A stretch of 30,476 nucleotides of DNA. Origin: JAIVJZ01 sp035296385 (lineage in GTDB: Bacteria; Acidobacteriota; Blastocatellia; Pyrinomonadales; Pyrinomonadaceae). The position numbers and the translations under genes are program-made. Of the stretch, positions 22,004 to 29,016 are shown in pieces (position 1 is the stretch's first letter; each line of letters begins with the position of its first letter). The DNA lies in the NCBI GenBank assembly GCA_035296385.1, contig DATHBB010000064.1, positions 1 to 30,476 on the forward strand, read 5' to 3'. The notes under the pieces are model-generated. The model was not told the origin of the DNA, did not search any database, and saw nothing but the letters and a program-made list of their open reading frames with translations.

Positions 22004-22969
22004 ATGGCAAAATCCACCAAAACAATTCCACAGAACTATCCGAGGGTGCAGGATGAGACCAGTCTTTACTATGGCTGTCTTGATGATTCCATGCTAGTCC
22101 CGCATAGAAATAAGATTTCAGTCGAGACAATAAAGTCTTTGATACAGTCGGCTATTACCAATGCCGACAGGAAGTCAAGACGTGAAATCTTATCTTTACC
22201 TGCCGACGCTGAGTCTGATGTTTTGGAATCTATTTACCGAAAGGAAGGAAAAGAACTCTTCAAGTATTTTAGAAAGTACTGCGGCGACCCGGCGGCAACA
22301 GCGCATCAGATATACAAGAAGAATTACAGGGATGTAGCTGTGGAGCAATTTCGCAATAGAACGTTGCAAAAAGAGAGGATGAATTCTGGCTGGCGATATC
22401 AGTATTTAGTCATAGATTGCGCACGACACACGAGGAGGTTTGAAAGTGTTTCGGATATTGGAGCAGCGGAGGGAGACTTCAACGCGACTATTAAATTCCT
22501 CGATACGAGCAGAGAACCTCTGAGTCTTTATGTGTCGGTTAAAAATCGAAGTAATACGATGGGCGGCGCAGATTGGCCGAAGGCAATTCAAGCCCTTGAG
22601 AATGTTGCCAAAGCCGATAAAAACAGGACGGGGCCGTATTGCTGTGTATTCGGTATAGCAATGGACAGAGGTTTCAGATATATCAAGCGAGAGCAAAAAT
22701 CAAAGATCGCTCATTCCGTCAATACTGAGGTGTGGCTTTCTGATTATTTTTGGCCGTTCTTCACTAACACCTCATATGAAGAAATTATGAAACTCGTGCT
22801 TGATGTACTTGTTTCCTCTTATTCGCCGGAAGACCTTCCGGCACAAATCGATGTGCCCTCTCTACTTTTGGATTCTTTTGGCGACTCGTGCGTAGAAGCA
22901 GGGTTAGTTGATGAACTTGGCAATTTTAATGATCCCTATAAATTAGTTGGCTTTTTCTGCAATAAGTAG
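22004..22969 (+). CDS. Candidate type II restriction endonuclease beside DNA methyltransferase
   Basis: I do not recognise a named family. The 321-aa product is markedly richer in AT codons than its neighbours and starts 8 bases after the epimerase stop. Its place directly before a DNA methyltransferase gene is the main reason to call it a restriction enzyme. A possible nuclease core is EGDFNATIKFLD (E156, D158) followed by LYVSVKNRSNTMGG (V179-K180-N181), which resembles the beta-strand D-x(n)-[D/E]-x-K arrangement of PD-(D/E)xK nucleases, with Ser178 in the usual acidic position. There is no membrane segment or signal peptide. The alternatives are a specificity or control partner of the methyltransferase, or an unrelated passenger gene. 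Confidence 0.6.
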   Translation: MAKSTKTIPQNYPRVQDETSLYYGCLDDSMLVPHRNKISVETIKSLIQSAITNADRKSRREILSLPADAESDVLESIYRKEGKELFKYFRKYCGDPAATAHQIYKKNYRDVAVEQFRNRTLQKERMNSGWRYQYLVIDCARHTRRFESVSDIGAAEGDFNATIKFLDTSREPLSLYVSVKNRSNTMGGADWPKAIQALENVAKADKNRTGPYCCVFGIAMDRGFRYIKREQKSKIAHSVNTEVWLSDYFWPFFTNTSYEEIMKLVLDVLVSSYSPEDLPAQIDVPSLLLDSFGDSCVEAGLVDELGNFNDPYKLVGFFCNK

Positions 22970-22995
22970 TCCGTCGAGCATAAGGTAAAACTGTA

Positions 22996-23949
22996 GTGAG
23001 CGTAAGCAACAAAGTAACGGTGACAAAAGCGGGAAACACCTGCACGGTGATTGATGGTGACAGCCGTATGGCTTTGAGCACTGTCACAGAGCAGGCTGAT
23101 TTAATCATAACGTCTCCGCCATACGCGGATGCGCGTCGGAAGCACTACGACGGGGTGCATCCAGATGAATATGTTGATTGGTTCTTAAGCTTTCATGAGC
23201 CGTTCTTCAATGTACTTAAGCCGACGGGCAGTTTGGTGTTGAACATTAAGGATAAGGTGGTTGACGGCGTTCGCCATCGTTATGTGTGGCATACAATCGA
23301 AGCGTTATGTAGCCGTGGCTGGTTTGCGATAGATGATTATCTGTGGCACAAAACTAATCCGATGCCGGGCTACTGGCCGACGCGGCTGCGCGATGGGTGG
23401 GAGTATTGCTTTCACTTGGCAAAGTCGAAGCGACCTTATTTCAATCCCGACGGGGTACGCAAACCCATTGGTGAATGGGTTGAGTCCCGCCTCAACAAAC
23501 TGGGCCAAAATGATCTTGCTCGGCATAATTCAGTTAATGAAAGCGGATTCGGACGAGATATTTCAAAGTGGGTCGGAAAGCAAACTGTTTTGCCATCTAA
23601 TGTTCTAAGCAGCGATGATCCATCAGAAGAAGATTTTATTCGCTCTGAGGATGTGCCCTCCAATGTTGTTAGTCGCGCCCTAGTCGGGAAAAACAAAGGG
23701 CATCCGGCAGTCTTCCCCCTTGACTTGCCCCTATTTTTTATCAAGTTATTGTGTCCCGAAAATGGTCTTGTGATTGACCCCTTCGGCGGGAGTGGCACAA
23801 CTGGTATTGCTGCACTCGCAGTCAAGCGCAATTGTGTTTTGATTGATAATAACCCGCAGTATTGTGAGGAAGCAGTCAGAAGATTATGTGACGAAGCAGA
23901 AGCGCAGAACGAAGAAACAATTCTTCAAGGGAATCTTTATAACTCCTAA
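22996..23949 (+). CDS. DNA methyltransferase, beta-class, probable N4-cytosine
   Basis: The 317-aa product has the catalytic motif TSPPY at residues 39-43 near the N-terminus and the SAM-binding motif DPFGGSGTTG (261-270) near the C-terminus, the order of beta-class enzymes. SPPY favours N4-cytosine over N6-adenine methylation. The segment after TSPPY (YDGVHPDEYVDWFLSFHEPF) is reminiscent of PvuII-type methyltransferases, though the recognition site cannot be inferred. The start is GTG 22996, 26 bases after the upstream gene. The gene shares the low GC content of its partner, unlike the rest of the window, which suggests the two were acquired together. It would protect host DNA from the partner nuclease. 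Confidence 0.9.
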   Translation: MSVSNKVTVTKAGNTCTVIDGDSRMALSTVTEQADLIITSPPYADARRKHYDGVHPDEYVDWFLSFHEPFFNVLKPTGSLVLNIKDKVVDGVRHRYVWHTIEALCSRGWFAIDDYLWHKTNPMPGYWPTRLRDGWEYCFHLAKSKRPYFNPDGVRKPIGEWVESRLNKLGQNDLARHNSVNESGFGRDISKWVGKQTVLPSNVLSSDDPSEEDFIRSEDVPSNVVSRALVGKNKGHPAVFPLDLPLFFIKLLCPENGLVIDPFGGSGTTGIAALAVKRNCVLIDNNPQYCEEAVRRLCDEAEAQNEETILQGNLYNS

Positions 23950-23983
23950 AGATAGCCTTAGTATTTATCGTATTACCCTATGC

Positions 23984-24012
23984 TTGACTTATCCTTCTAC
24001 ACCTAATAGCTT
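23984..24012 (+). promoter_or_regulatory. Weak candidate promoter before WecA-like gene
   Basis: TTGACT (23984-23989) is followed after 17 bases by TAGCTT (24007-24012), in the AT-rich 101-base gap after the restriction-modification pair. The -35 match is good and the -10 match poor (three of six). The gap holds no gene and, unlike many others here, no heptamer inverted repeat. Confidence 0.2.
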
Positions 24013-24050
24013 TTCAGGCGACTTCAAATAGAACCAAAAGACAGTTGGAT

Positions 24051-25853
24051 ATGTACGCCGGTAGTTTAAATCTCCTTCCCGTCATCGTGTCGTTTGCGCT
24101 GGCGCTGGCGCTCACACCGCTGGTGCGCGCGCTGGCGCGGCACTGGGGGATGGTGGCGCAGCCGAAGCCGGATCGCTGGCACAACAAGCCGACGGCGATG
24201 ATGGGCGGCCTGGCCGTGTTCCTCACCGTCTCGATCACTTATCTCGTTTTCCTCGGGCACATGCCGAACCAGCCTTACGGGTGGGTCGTGCTGGTGGCGA
24301 GCGGGTTTCTGTTCCTCGTCGGTCTGATCGACGACATCGTACACGTCAAGCCCTACCAGAAGTTGATCGGGCAGGTGATGGGCGCGAGTTTGATCGTCTA
24401 TTACGGGCTGAGTCTGCCGTGGAGCGGGTCGCCCTCGCTCAACATGGCGATCACGATCTTCTGGCTCGTCGGCATCACGAACGCGCTCAACCTGCTCGAC
24501 AACATGGACGGCCTCGCCGCGGGCATCGCCGCCATCGCCGCCGCCTTCCTCGCCGCGAGTTTCCTCACGAACGGTCGCCCGATGGAGGCGCTGCTGCTCG
24601 CCGTCTTCTGCGCCGCGCTCCTCGGCTTCCTCGTCTACAACTCCAACCCCGCGACGATCTTCATGGGCGACTGCGGCTCCATGTTCATAGGCTTCTTTCT
24701 GGGTAGCGCGGCCTTGCTGAGCGCGTCGGGCACACGCTCGCGCTCCTTCATGATCGTGCTCGCCGTGCCCGTTTTGATTTTACTGATCCCGATCTTCGAC
24801 ACGACTTTCGTGACGATCCTGAGGAAACTCTCTGGCCGCTCGGCCTCGCAGGGCGGGCGCGACCACACCTCGCACCGCCTCGTCGCGCTCGGCATGACGG
24901 AGCGCCGCGCCGTCTGGATGCTCTACGGGTTCGCGGGGCTCTCAGGCGTGCTCGCGCTCCTGGTGAGCCGCGTCAGGCTGGACTTGAGCATCGTCGCCAT
25001 CGTCGGCTTCACGGTGGTGCTCGCGCTGCTCGGCGTCTATCTGGCGGGCGTCAAAGTTTATCAGGAGGAGGAGGTGCAGCGCGCACGAGAGAAACCGCTC
25101 GTGGCCTTCTTCATAGACCTCTCCTACAAGCGGCGCATCTTCGAGGTGATGCTCGATGTCGTGCTGATCATCCTGTCTTACTACAGCGCCTACACTTTGC
25201 TGTTCGGCCCGATGTCGGAGACCGGCGCGTGGAACCTTTTCCTGCGCACGGTGCCGGTGCTGGTCTGCGTTAAGATGTTCGCGTTTCTGGCGGCGGGCGT
25301 CTATCGCGGGTTGTGGCGTTACATCAGCATCGACGGCGTGGTGGTGTTTGCGAAAGCCGTCGTGCTCGGCGGCATCGGGAGCATCCTCGCGCTCCTGATC
25401 GCGTTTCGTTTCGAGGGGCTGTCGCGCGCCGTCTTCGTGCTCGACACGATGATGCTCTTTATGATGCTCGCGGGCAGCCGCTTCGCCTTCCGGCTGTTTC
25501 GCCACGCGCTGCCCGTCATGGACACGCGAGGGGCGCGGCGCGTCTTGATCTACGGCGCGGGCGACGGCGGCGAACTGCTCTTGCGCGAGGTGCTCAACAA
25601 CCGCGAACTACAACTCACGCCCGTCGGCTTCGTGGACGACGACCCGCTCAAAAAAGGAAAAGTCATACACGGCCTGCGCGTCTTCGGCGGCAACGGATCG
25701 CTCCGGCACATCTGCGAAGAACAGCGCATCGCCGAAGTCCTGATCTCAAGCACGCAGATCACCGAAGACCGCCTCGCCACCATCCTGCAAGACTGCGAGG
25801 CCGCCCAGGTCACGCTCAAACGGATGCGCATACAGATCGAGCAGTTGAATTGA
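24051..25853 (+). CDS. WecA/MraY-like sugar-1-phosphate transferase fused to membrane/Rossmann module
   Basis: I use ATG 24051; a TTG at 24045 would add two residues. Residues 1 to about 345 form a polytopic WecA/MraY-family transferase with GLIDDIVHVKP (D94, D95), NALNLLDNMDGLAAG (from N144), MGDCGSM (205-211) and GRDHTSHRLVALG, all expected for transfer of a sugar-1-phosphate from a UDP-sugar to undecaprenyl phosphate. From about residue 350 come further hydrophobic helices like the N-terminal membrane part of CapD/WbpM/PglF proteins, then a Rossmann domain RRVLIYGAGDGGELLL (GAGDGG from 502) with VGFVDDDPLKKGK and a C-terminal RMRIQIEQLN. The SDR catalytic domain of WbpM/PglF is absent: the protein ends after the first Rossmann fold. 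The fusion could initiate glycan synthesis under control of a bound nucleotide; that is inference. Confidence 0.9.
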   Translation: MYAGSLNLLPVIVSFALALALTPLVRALARHWGMVAQPKPDRWHNKPTAMMGGLAVFLTVSITYLVFLGHMPNQPYGWVVLVASGFLFLVGLIDDIVHVKPYQKLIGQVMGASLIVYYGLSLPWSGSPSLNMAITIFWLVGITNALNLLDNMDGLAAGIAAIAAAFLAASFLTNGRPMEALLLAVFCAALLGFLVYNSNPATIFMGDCGSMFIGFFLGSAALLSASGTRSRSFMIVLAVPVLILLIPIFDTTFVTILRKLSGRSASQGGRDHTSHRLVALGMTERRAVWMLYGFAGLSGVLALLVSRVRLDLSIVAIVGFTVVLALLGVYLAGVKVYQEEEVQRAREKPLVAFFIDLSYKRRIFEVMLDVVLIILSYYSAYTLLFGPMSETGAWNLFLRTVPVLVCVKMFAFLAAGVYRGLWRYISIDGVVVFAKAVVLGGIGSILALLIAFRFEGLSRAVFVLDTMMLFMMLAGSRFAFRLFRHALPVMDTRGARRVLIYGAGDGGELLLREVLNNRELQLTPVGFVDDDPLKKGKVIHGLRVFGGNGSLRHICEEQRIAEVLISSTQITEDRLATILQDCEAAQVTLKRMRIQIEQLN

Positions 25854-25978
25854 GAAGCTGTCCGTTGCCAGTGGTCAGTTGTCCGTTGTTTGTGATTTGC
25901 GAGCGACGGTCTAAAGATAAAATCTCAGCTTGCGTAAGAGATAAAACAACTGACGACGGACAACGGACAACGGACTAA
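25854..25978. repeat. Intergenic heptamer inverted repeat, family A copy 4
   Basis: The element fills the gap exactly from the TGA at 25853 to the ATG at 25979. The left arm is GTCCGTT/GTCAGTT units; the right arm, ACAACTGACGACGGACAAC onward, adds two more CGGACAA units. The centre shares TTGTTTGTG, GCGAGC and CTAAAGATAA (25911-25920) with copy 3 and has a possible 5-bp stem ATCTC/GAGAT. There is no ribosome site between the right arm and the ATG. Confidence 0.9.
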
Positions 25979-27313
25979 ATGAAAGACCAGGTCACATCAA
26001 TAGAGCTTCGCGCCGTGTGGGCGCGCGTGCTGCTCGTCGTGCCGCTGGCGCTCGTCGCGTTGGGCACGTGGTACGGCGTGAGGTGGTGCATCGGGAACAC
26101 GATGGCGGAGTGGTTGCCGGACATCGGGGCGGCGGAGGCGGCGGCGCGGCTCGCGCCCGACGACCCGCAGGCGCACTTCACGATTGCGCGTCTGCGCGAA
26201 CGTAGTTTTCTGCCCGAAGAGTTGCCGGAGGCGGCACGCCAGTATGAAGAGGCGGCGCGTTTGTCGCCGAACGACTTCCGGTTGTTCATGGAGTTGGGGC
26301 GCGTGCGCGGACTCGTCGGCGACGCGCGCGGCGGCGAAGAGGCTCTGCGTCGCGCGGTCGCGCTCGCGCCCACATATCCGGAGCCGCGCTGGTATCTCGG
26401 CAACCTGCTGCTCCGGCAGGGGCGCACCGAAGAGGCTTTCGCGGAACTCAGGCGCGCGGGCGACGCCAAGCCGCAAACCTATCGCACGCAGATGCTCGAA
26501 CTCGCCTGGCGTTATTACAACGGCGACATCGCGGCGGTGCTCGTGGCGGTGGGCAACTCGACGGGCGCGCGCGGCACGTTCATGGACTATCTGATCAACC
26601 AGAAGCGGCTCGACGACGCGCGCTCGCTGTGGGAGAAGTTCGACGCGGAGGCGCGCAAGGCGCAACGCGACACGGGCGAGAAGTTGATGCTGCGGCTGCT
26701 CGAAGCCAAACGCTTCCACGACGTTTTGACGTTGCATCAGGAACTGGCGTTCGTGGACGGCACGCCGACGACAGCCGCGCGCGAGCGTTTCACAAACGGC
26801 GGGTTCGAGGCGGCGGTCGGCCCGCCGGGCAAGAGTCCGTTCGAGTGGCAGGTGACGCCTGTGACGAACGTGCAGATGGGACTCGACGAGCGCGTGCAGC
26901 AGGAGGGCGCGCGCAGTCTCCGCCTCGCCTTGAGCACGTCCGGCACGCTCGACTTTCGCAACATCTCGCAACTCGTGACGGTCGAGCCGCAGATGCGCTA
27001 CCGCATCACCTATTACGTGCGCACGGAAGATTTGAAGAGCGCCGCGACGCTCAAGACGGAGGTGGTGGACGCAGGAGAGCCGACGCGCGTGCTGGCCTCG
27101 TCCGAACCGCTCGACATCGGCACGACGGACTGGCGCGCCGTCGCGCTCGACTTCACGACGGGCGCACAGACGCGCGCCGTCACGCTGCGCATCGTCAGCC
27201 CGCAGTGCCCCGCCGCCACATGTCCGATTTTCGGAAAAGTTTGGTATGACAACTTCAACCTCCAACGCGCCGCCGGAGCTAACACGAACGGACGACGCAC
27301 CGCACGCGCCTGA
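25979..27313 (+). CDS. Membrane-anchored TPR protein with C-terminal jelly-roll domain
   Basis: The 444-aa product begins with a short basic stretch and one hydrophobic segment (about residues 12-35, VLLVVPLALVALGTWYGV), probably a signal anchor that places the rest outside the cytoplasm. Residues about 45-165 contain TPR-like helix pairs (AARLAPDDPQAHFTIARLRE, YEEAARLSPNDFRLFMELG, ALRRAVALAPTYPEPRWYLG). From about 265 there is a beta-rich domain, FTNGGFEAAVG through WYDNFNLQRA, like the galactose-binding/CBM jelly-roll proteins that begin N-G-x-F/G-F-E and end with a W-x-D-N/D-F strand. It overlaps the O-antigen ligase gene by 68 bases. A role as scaffold or glycan-binding partner of the ligase/polymerase is a reasonable inference. 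Confidence 0.8.
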   Translation: MKDQVTSIELRAVWARVLLVVPLALVALGTWYGVRWCIGNTMAEWLPDIGAAEAAARLAPDDPQAHFTIARLRERSFLPEELPEAARQYEEAARLSPNDFRLFMELGRVRGLVGDARGGEEALRRAVALAPTYPEPRWYLGNLLLRQGRTEEAFAELRRAGDAKPQTYRTQMLELAWRYYNGDIAAVLVAVGNSTGARGTFMDYLINQKRLDDARSLWEKFDAEARKAQRDTGEKLMLRLLEAKRFHDVLTLHQELAFVDGTPTTAARERFTNGGFEAAVGPPGKSPFEWQVTPVTNVQMGLDERVQQEGARSLRLALSTSGTLDFRNISQLVTVEPQMRYRITYYVRTEDLKSAATLKTEVVDAGEPTRVLASSEPLDIGTTDWRAVALDFTTGAQTRAVTLRIVSPQCPAATCPIFGKVWYDNFNLQRAAGANTNGRRTARA

Positions 27314-28862
27314 CACGCGGACGGCGGACGCTGCGGCGGCAGAAGTGGCGGCAACGCCGCCGACGCCGGGGCGTCCCCCCAGGGCGACGCGCGCGGGCGA
27401 GCCGCAAGAGGCGCGCACGCTCGCCAGCCGCTTCATCATCCTCGTCCTCTGTCTCGCGGTGGTGCTCTCGACGCTCGCCTTCGGCGCGGTGCAGTCCTGG
27501 GCGCTCGCCATCTTTCAGGCGGGCGCGTGTCTCGTTGCGCTCCTCTGGACGCTCGACGCGTGGCGCACGCGGCGTCTGCGCTTCAGTCGCAACTTGTTGC
27601 AGTTGCCGCTCGCAGGTCTCCTCCTCGTCGGGGTGGTGCAACTGCTCCCGCTCGGCGGCGCGGCAGACGGCGCTGGCGGTTTGACGGGCGCGCCCGTGAA
27701 GGCGCTGACGCTCGACCCTTACGCGACGCGCTTCGTCCTGCTTCAACTCGGCTCGCTCCTCGTCTATTTCTGCGCCGCGCTCGTCTTCACGGACAGCCCC
27801 TCGCGCCTGCGCCTGCTCGTGCGCGTCATCACGATCTTCGGATTCCTGCTCGCGCTCTTCGCGATGTTCCAGTCCTTCACCAACCCGTCGCAGATTTACT
27901 GGTTTCGTCAGCCGAAGTTCGCCATACCTTTTGGTCCCTTCATCAACCGCCACCACTTCGCCGCCTACATGGAATTGACGCTCGCGCTGCCGCTCGGCCT
28001 GCTCGTCTCCGGCGCGGTGGCCGTCGAGCGCCGCCTGCTCTACATCTTCGCCGCCGTGATCATGGGACTCGCGCTCATCCTCACAGGCTCGCGCGGCGGC
28101 ATACTCAGTCTCGGCGCAGAGGTCTTGTTCCTCGCGGCCATCGCCGGACTCGTGCGGCGCAAGGATAAGCGCGAGGCTGCGGAAGACGCGGAGGCGACGG
28201 CTAAGTCGCGCGTGCGCGCGGCGCTCGTGCGCGTCAGCATCGGTTTTGCGCTCGTCGTGGCGCTGCTCGCCGGGTCGGTCTATCTGGGTGGTGAGGAATC
28301 TCTGTCGCGGCTGTTCGGCACGGTGAGCGCTGACGATCCCACTTCGGGGCGCGTGCAGTTCTGGCAGGGCACCTGGGAAGTGATCAAGCATTACCCGCTC
28401 CTCGGCGCGGGGCTCGGCGCGTTCAGCGTCGCCTACACGCGCCACGACGTTTTGAACGGCGCGACCCGACTCGAACAGGCGCACAACGACTATTTGCAAA
28501 TTCTCGCCGACGCCGGAATCGTCGGCGGCCTGCTCGGCCTGCTCTTTCTCTACGCGCTCTTCCGCCACGGGTTTTCGCGCATCAACTCGAAGGACAAATT
28601 CCGGCGCGGCGTGGCGGCGGGCGCGCTCGCCGGTTGCTTCGCCGTGCTCGTACACAGCTTCTTCGACTTCTCCCTGCACATGACCTCTAACGCGCTCCTC
28701 TTTCTAGTGCTCGCCGCGCTCGCCACCCTGAACGGTCGCGTCGAAGTGCCCGACGCAGGCAAGCGCGGACGCTCGCGACGCAGGCGCCGCAAAAGCAGTA
28801 GCAGCAGCAGCGCCACACCGGCAGACACAGAGACGGTCGCACAAGAGGCGCGCACAACTTGA
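27246..28862 (+). CDS. O-antigen ligase / Wzy-type polymerase family membrane protein
   Basis: The 538-aa product begins with a roughly 60-residue Ala/Pro/Thr-rich hydrophilic lead, then many membrane helices (FIILVLCLAVVLSTLAFGAV onward). The periplasmic loop contains GRVQFWQGTWEVIKHYPLLG, GAGLGAFSVAYTRHD and AHNDYLQILADAG (H413), the conserved His block of Wzy_C/WaaL proteins; TGSRGGILSL is the other hallmark. The family joins lipid-linked glycans end to end (Wzy) or to lipid A core, protein or lipid acceptors (WaaL-like). Its start (ATG 27246) lies 68 bases inside the TPR gene in another frame; no later ATG near the first helix is obvious. A basic Lys/Arg/Ser-rich tail ends the protein. 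Ligase versus polymerase cannot be resolved here. Confidence 0.88.
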   Translation: MTTSTSNAPPELTRTDDAPHAPDTRTADAAAAEVAATPPTPGRPPRATRAGEPQEARTLASRFIILVLCLAVVLSTLAFGAVQSWALAIFQAGACLVALLWTLDAWRTRRLRFSRNLLQLPLAGLLLVGVVQLLPLGGAADGAGGLTGAPVKALTLDPYATRFVLLQLGSLLVYFCAALVFTDSPSRLRLLVRVITIFGFLLALFAMFQSFTNPSQIYWFRQPKFAIPFGPFINRHHFAAYMELTLALPLGLLVSGAVAVERRLLYIFAAVIMGLALILTGSRGGILSLGAEVLFLAAIAGLVRRKDKREAAEDAEATAKSRVRAALVRVSIGFALVVALLAGSVYLGGEESLSRLFGTVSADDPTSGRVQFWQGTWEVIKHYPLLGAGLGAFSVAYTRHDVLNGATRLEQAHNDYLQILADAGIVGGLLGLLFLYALFRHGFSRINSKDKFRRGVAAGALAGCFAVLVHSFFDFSLHMTSNALLFLVLAALATLNGRVEVPDAGKRGRSRRRRRKSSSSSSATPADTETVAQEARTT

Positions 28863-28865
28863 GGG

Positions 28866-29007
28866 AAAAACTGTCCGTTGTCCGTTGTCAGTTGTCCGTT
28901 GTTTTTTGTCTGTGGTCAGTTGAGCAATTCTATCTTTAGTAGTTCGTTTGGAAAGCCACATGCAACGGACAACTGACTACGGACAACGGACTACGGACAA
29001 CGGACAT
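28866..29007. repeat. Intergenic heptamer inverted repeat, family A copy 5, inverted core
   Basis: Long arms of GTCCGTT/GTCAGTT units and their complements flank a centre that is the reverse complement of copy 1: ATCTTTAG (28932-28939) and GCCACATGCAAC (28955-28966) correspond to CTAAAGAT and GTTGCATGTGGC. The element therefore sits in the opposite orientation. It occupies nearly all of the gap before the ATG at 29017. Confidence 0.9.
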
Positions 29008-29016
29008 TCTTAACCT

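Noticed and set aside
22004..23949. Transposon or prophage carrying the restriction-modification pair
   Set aside because: No transposase, integrase, terminal inverted repeat or target duplication is visible at either edge.
28866..29007. CRISPR-like array
   Set aside because: The units are 7 bp, contiguous and inverted in the second half, without unique spacers of even length, and no cas gene is present.
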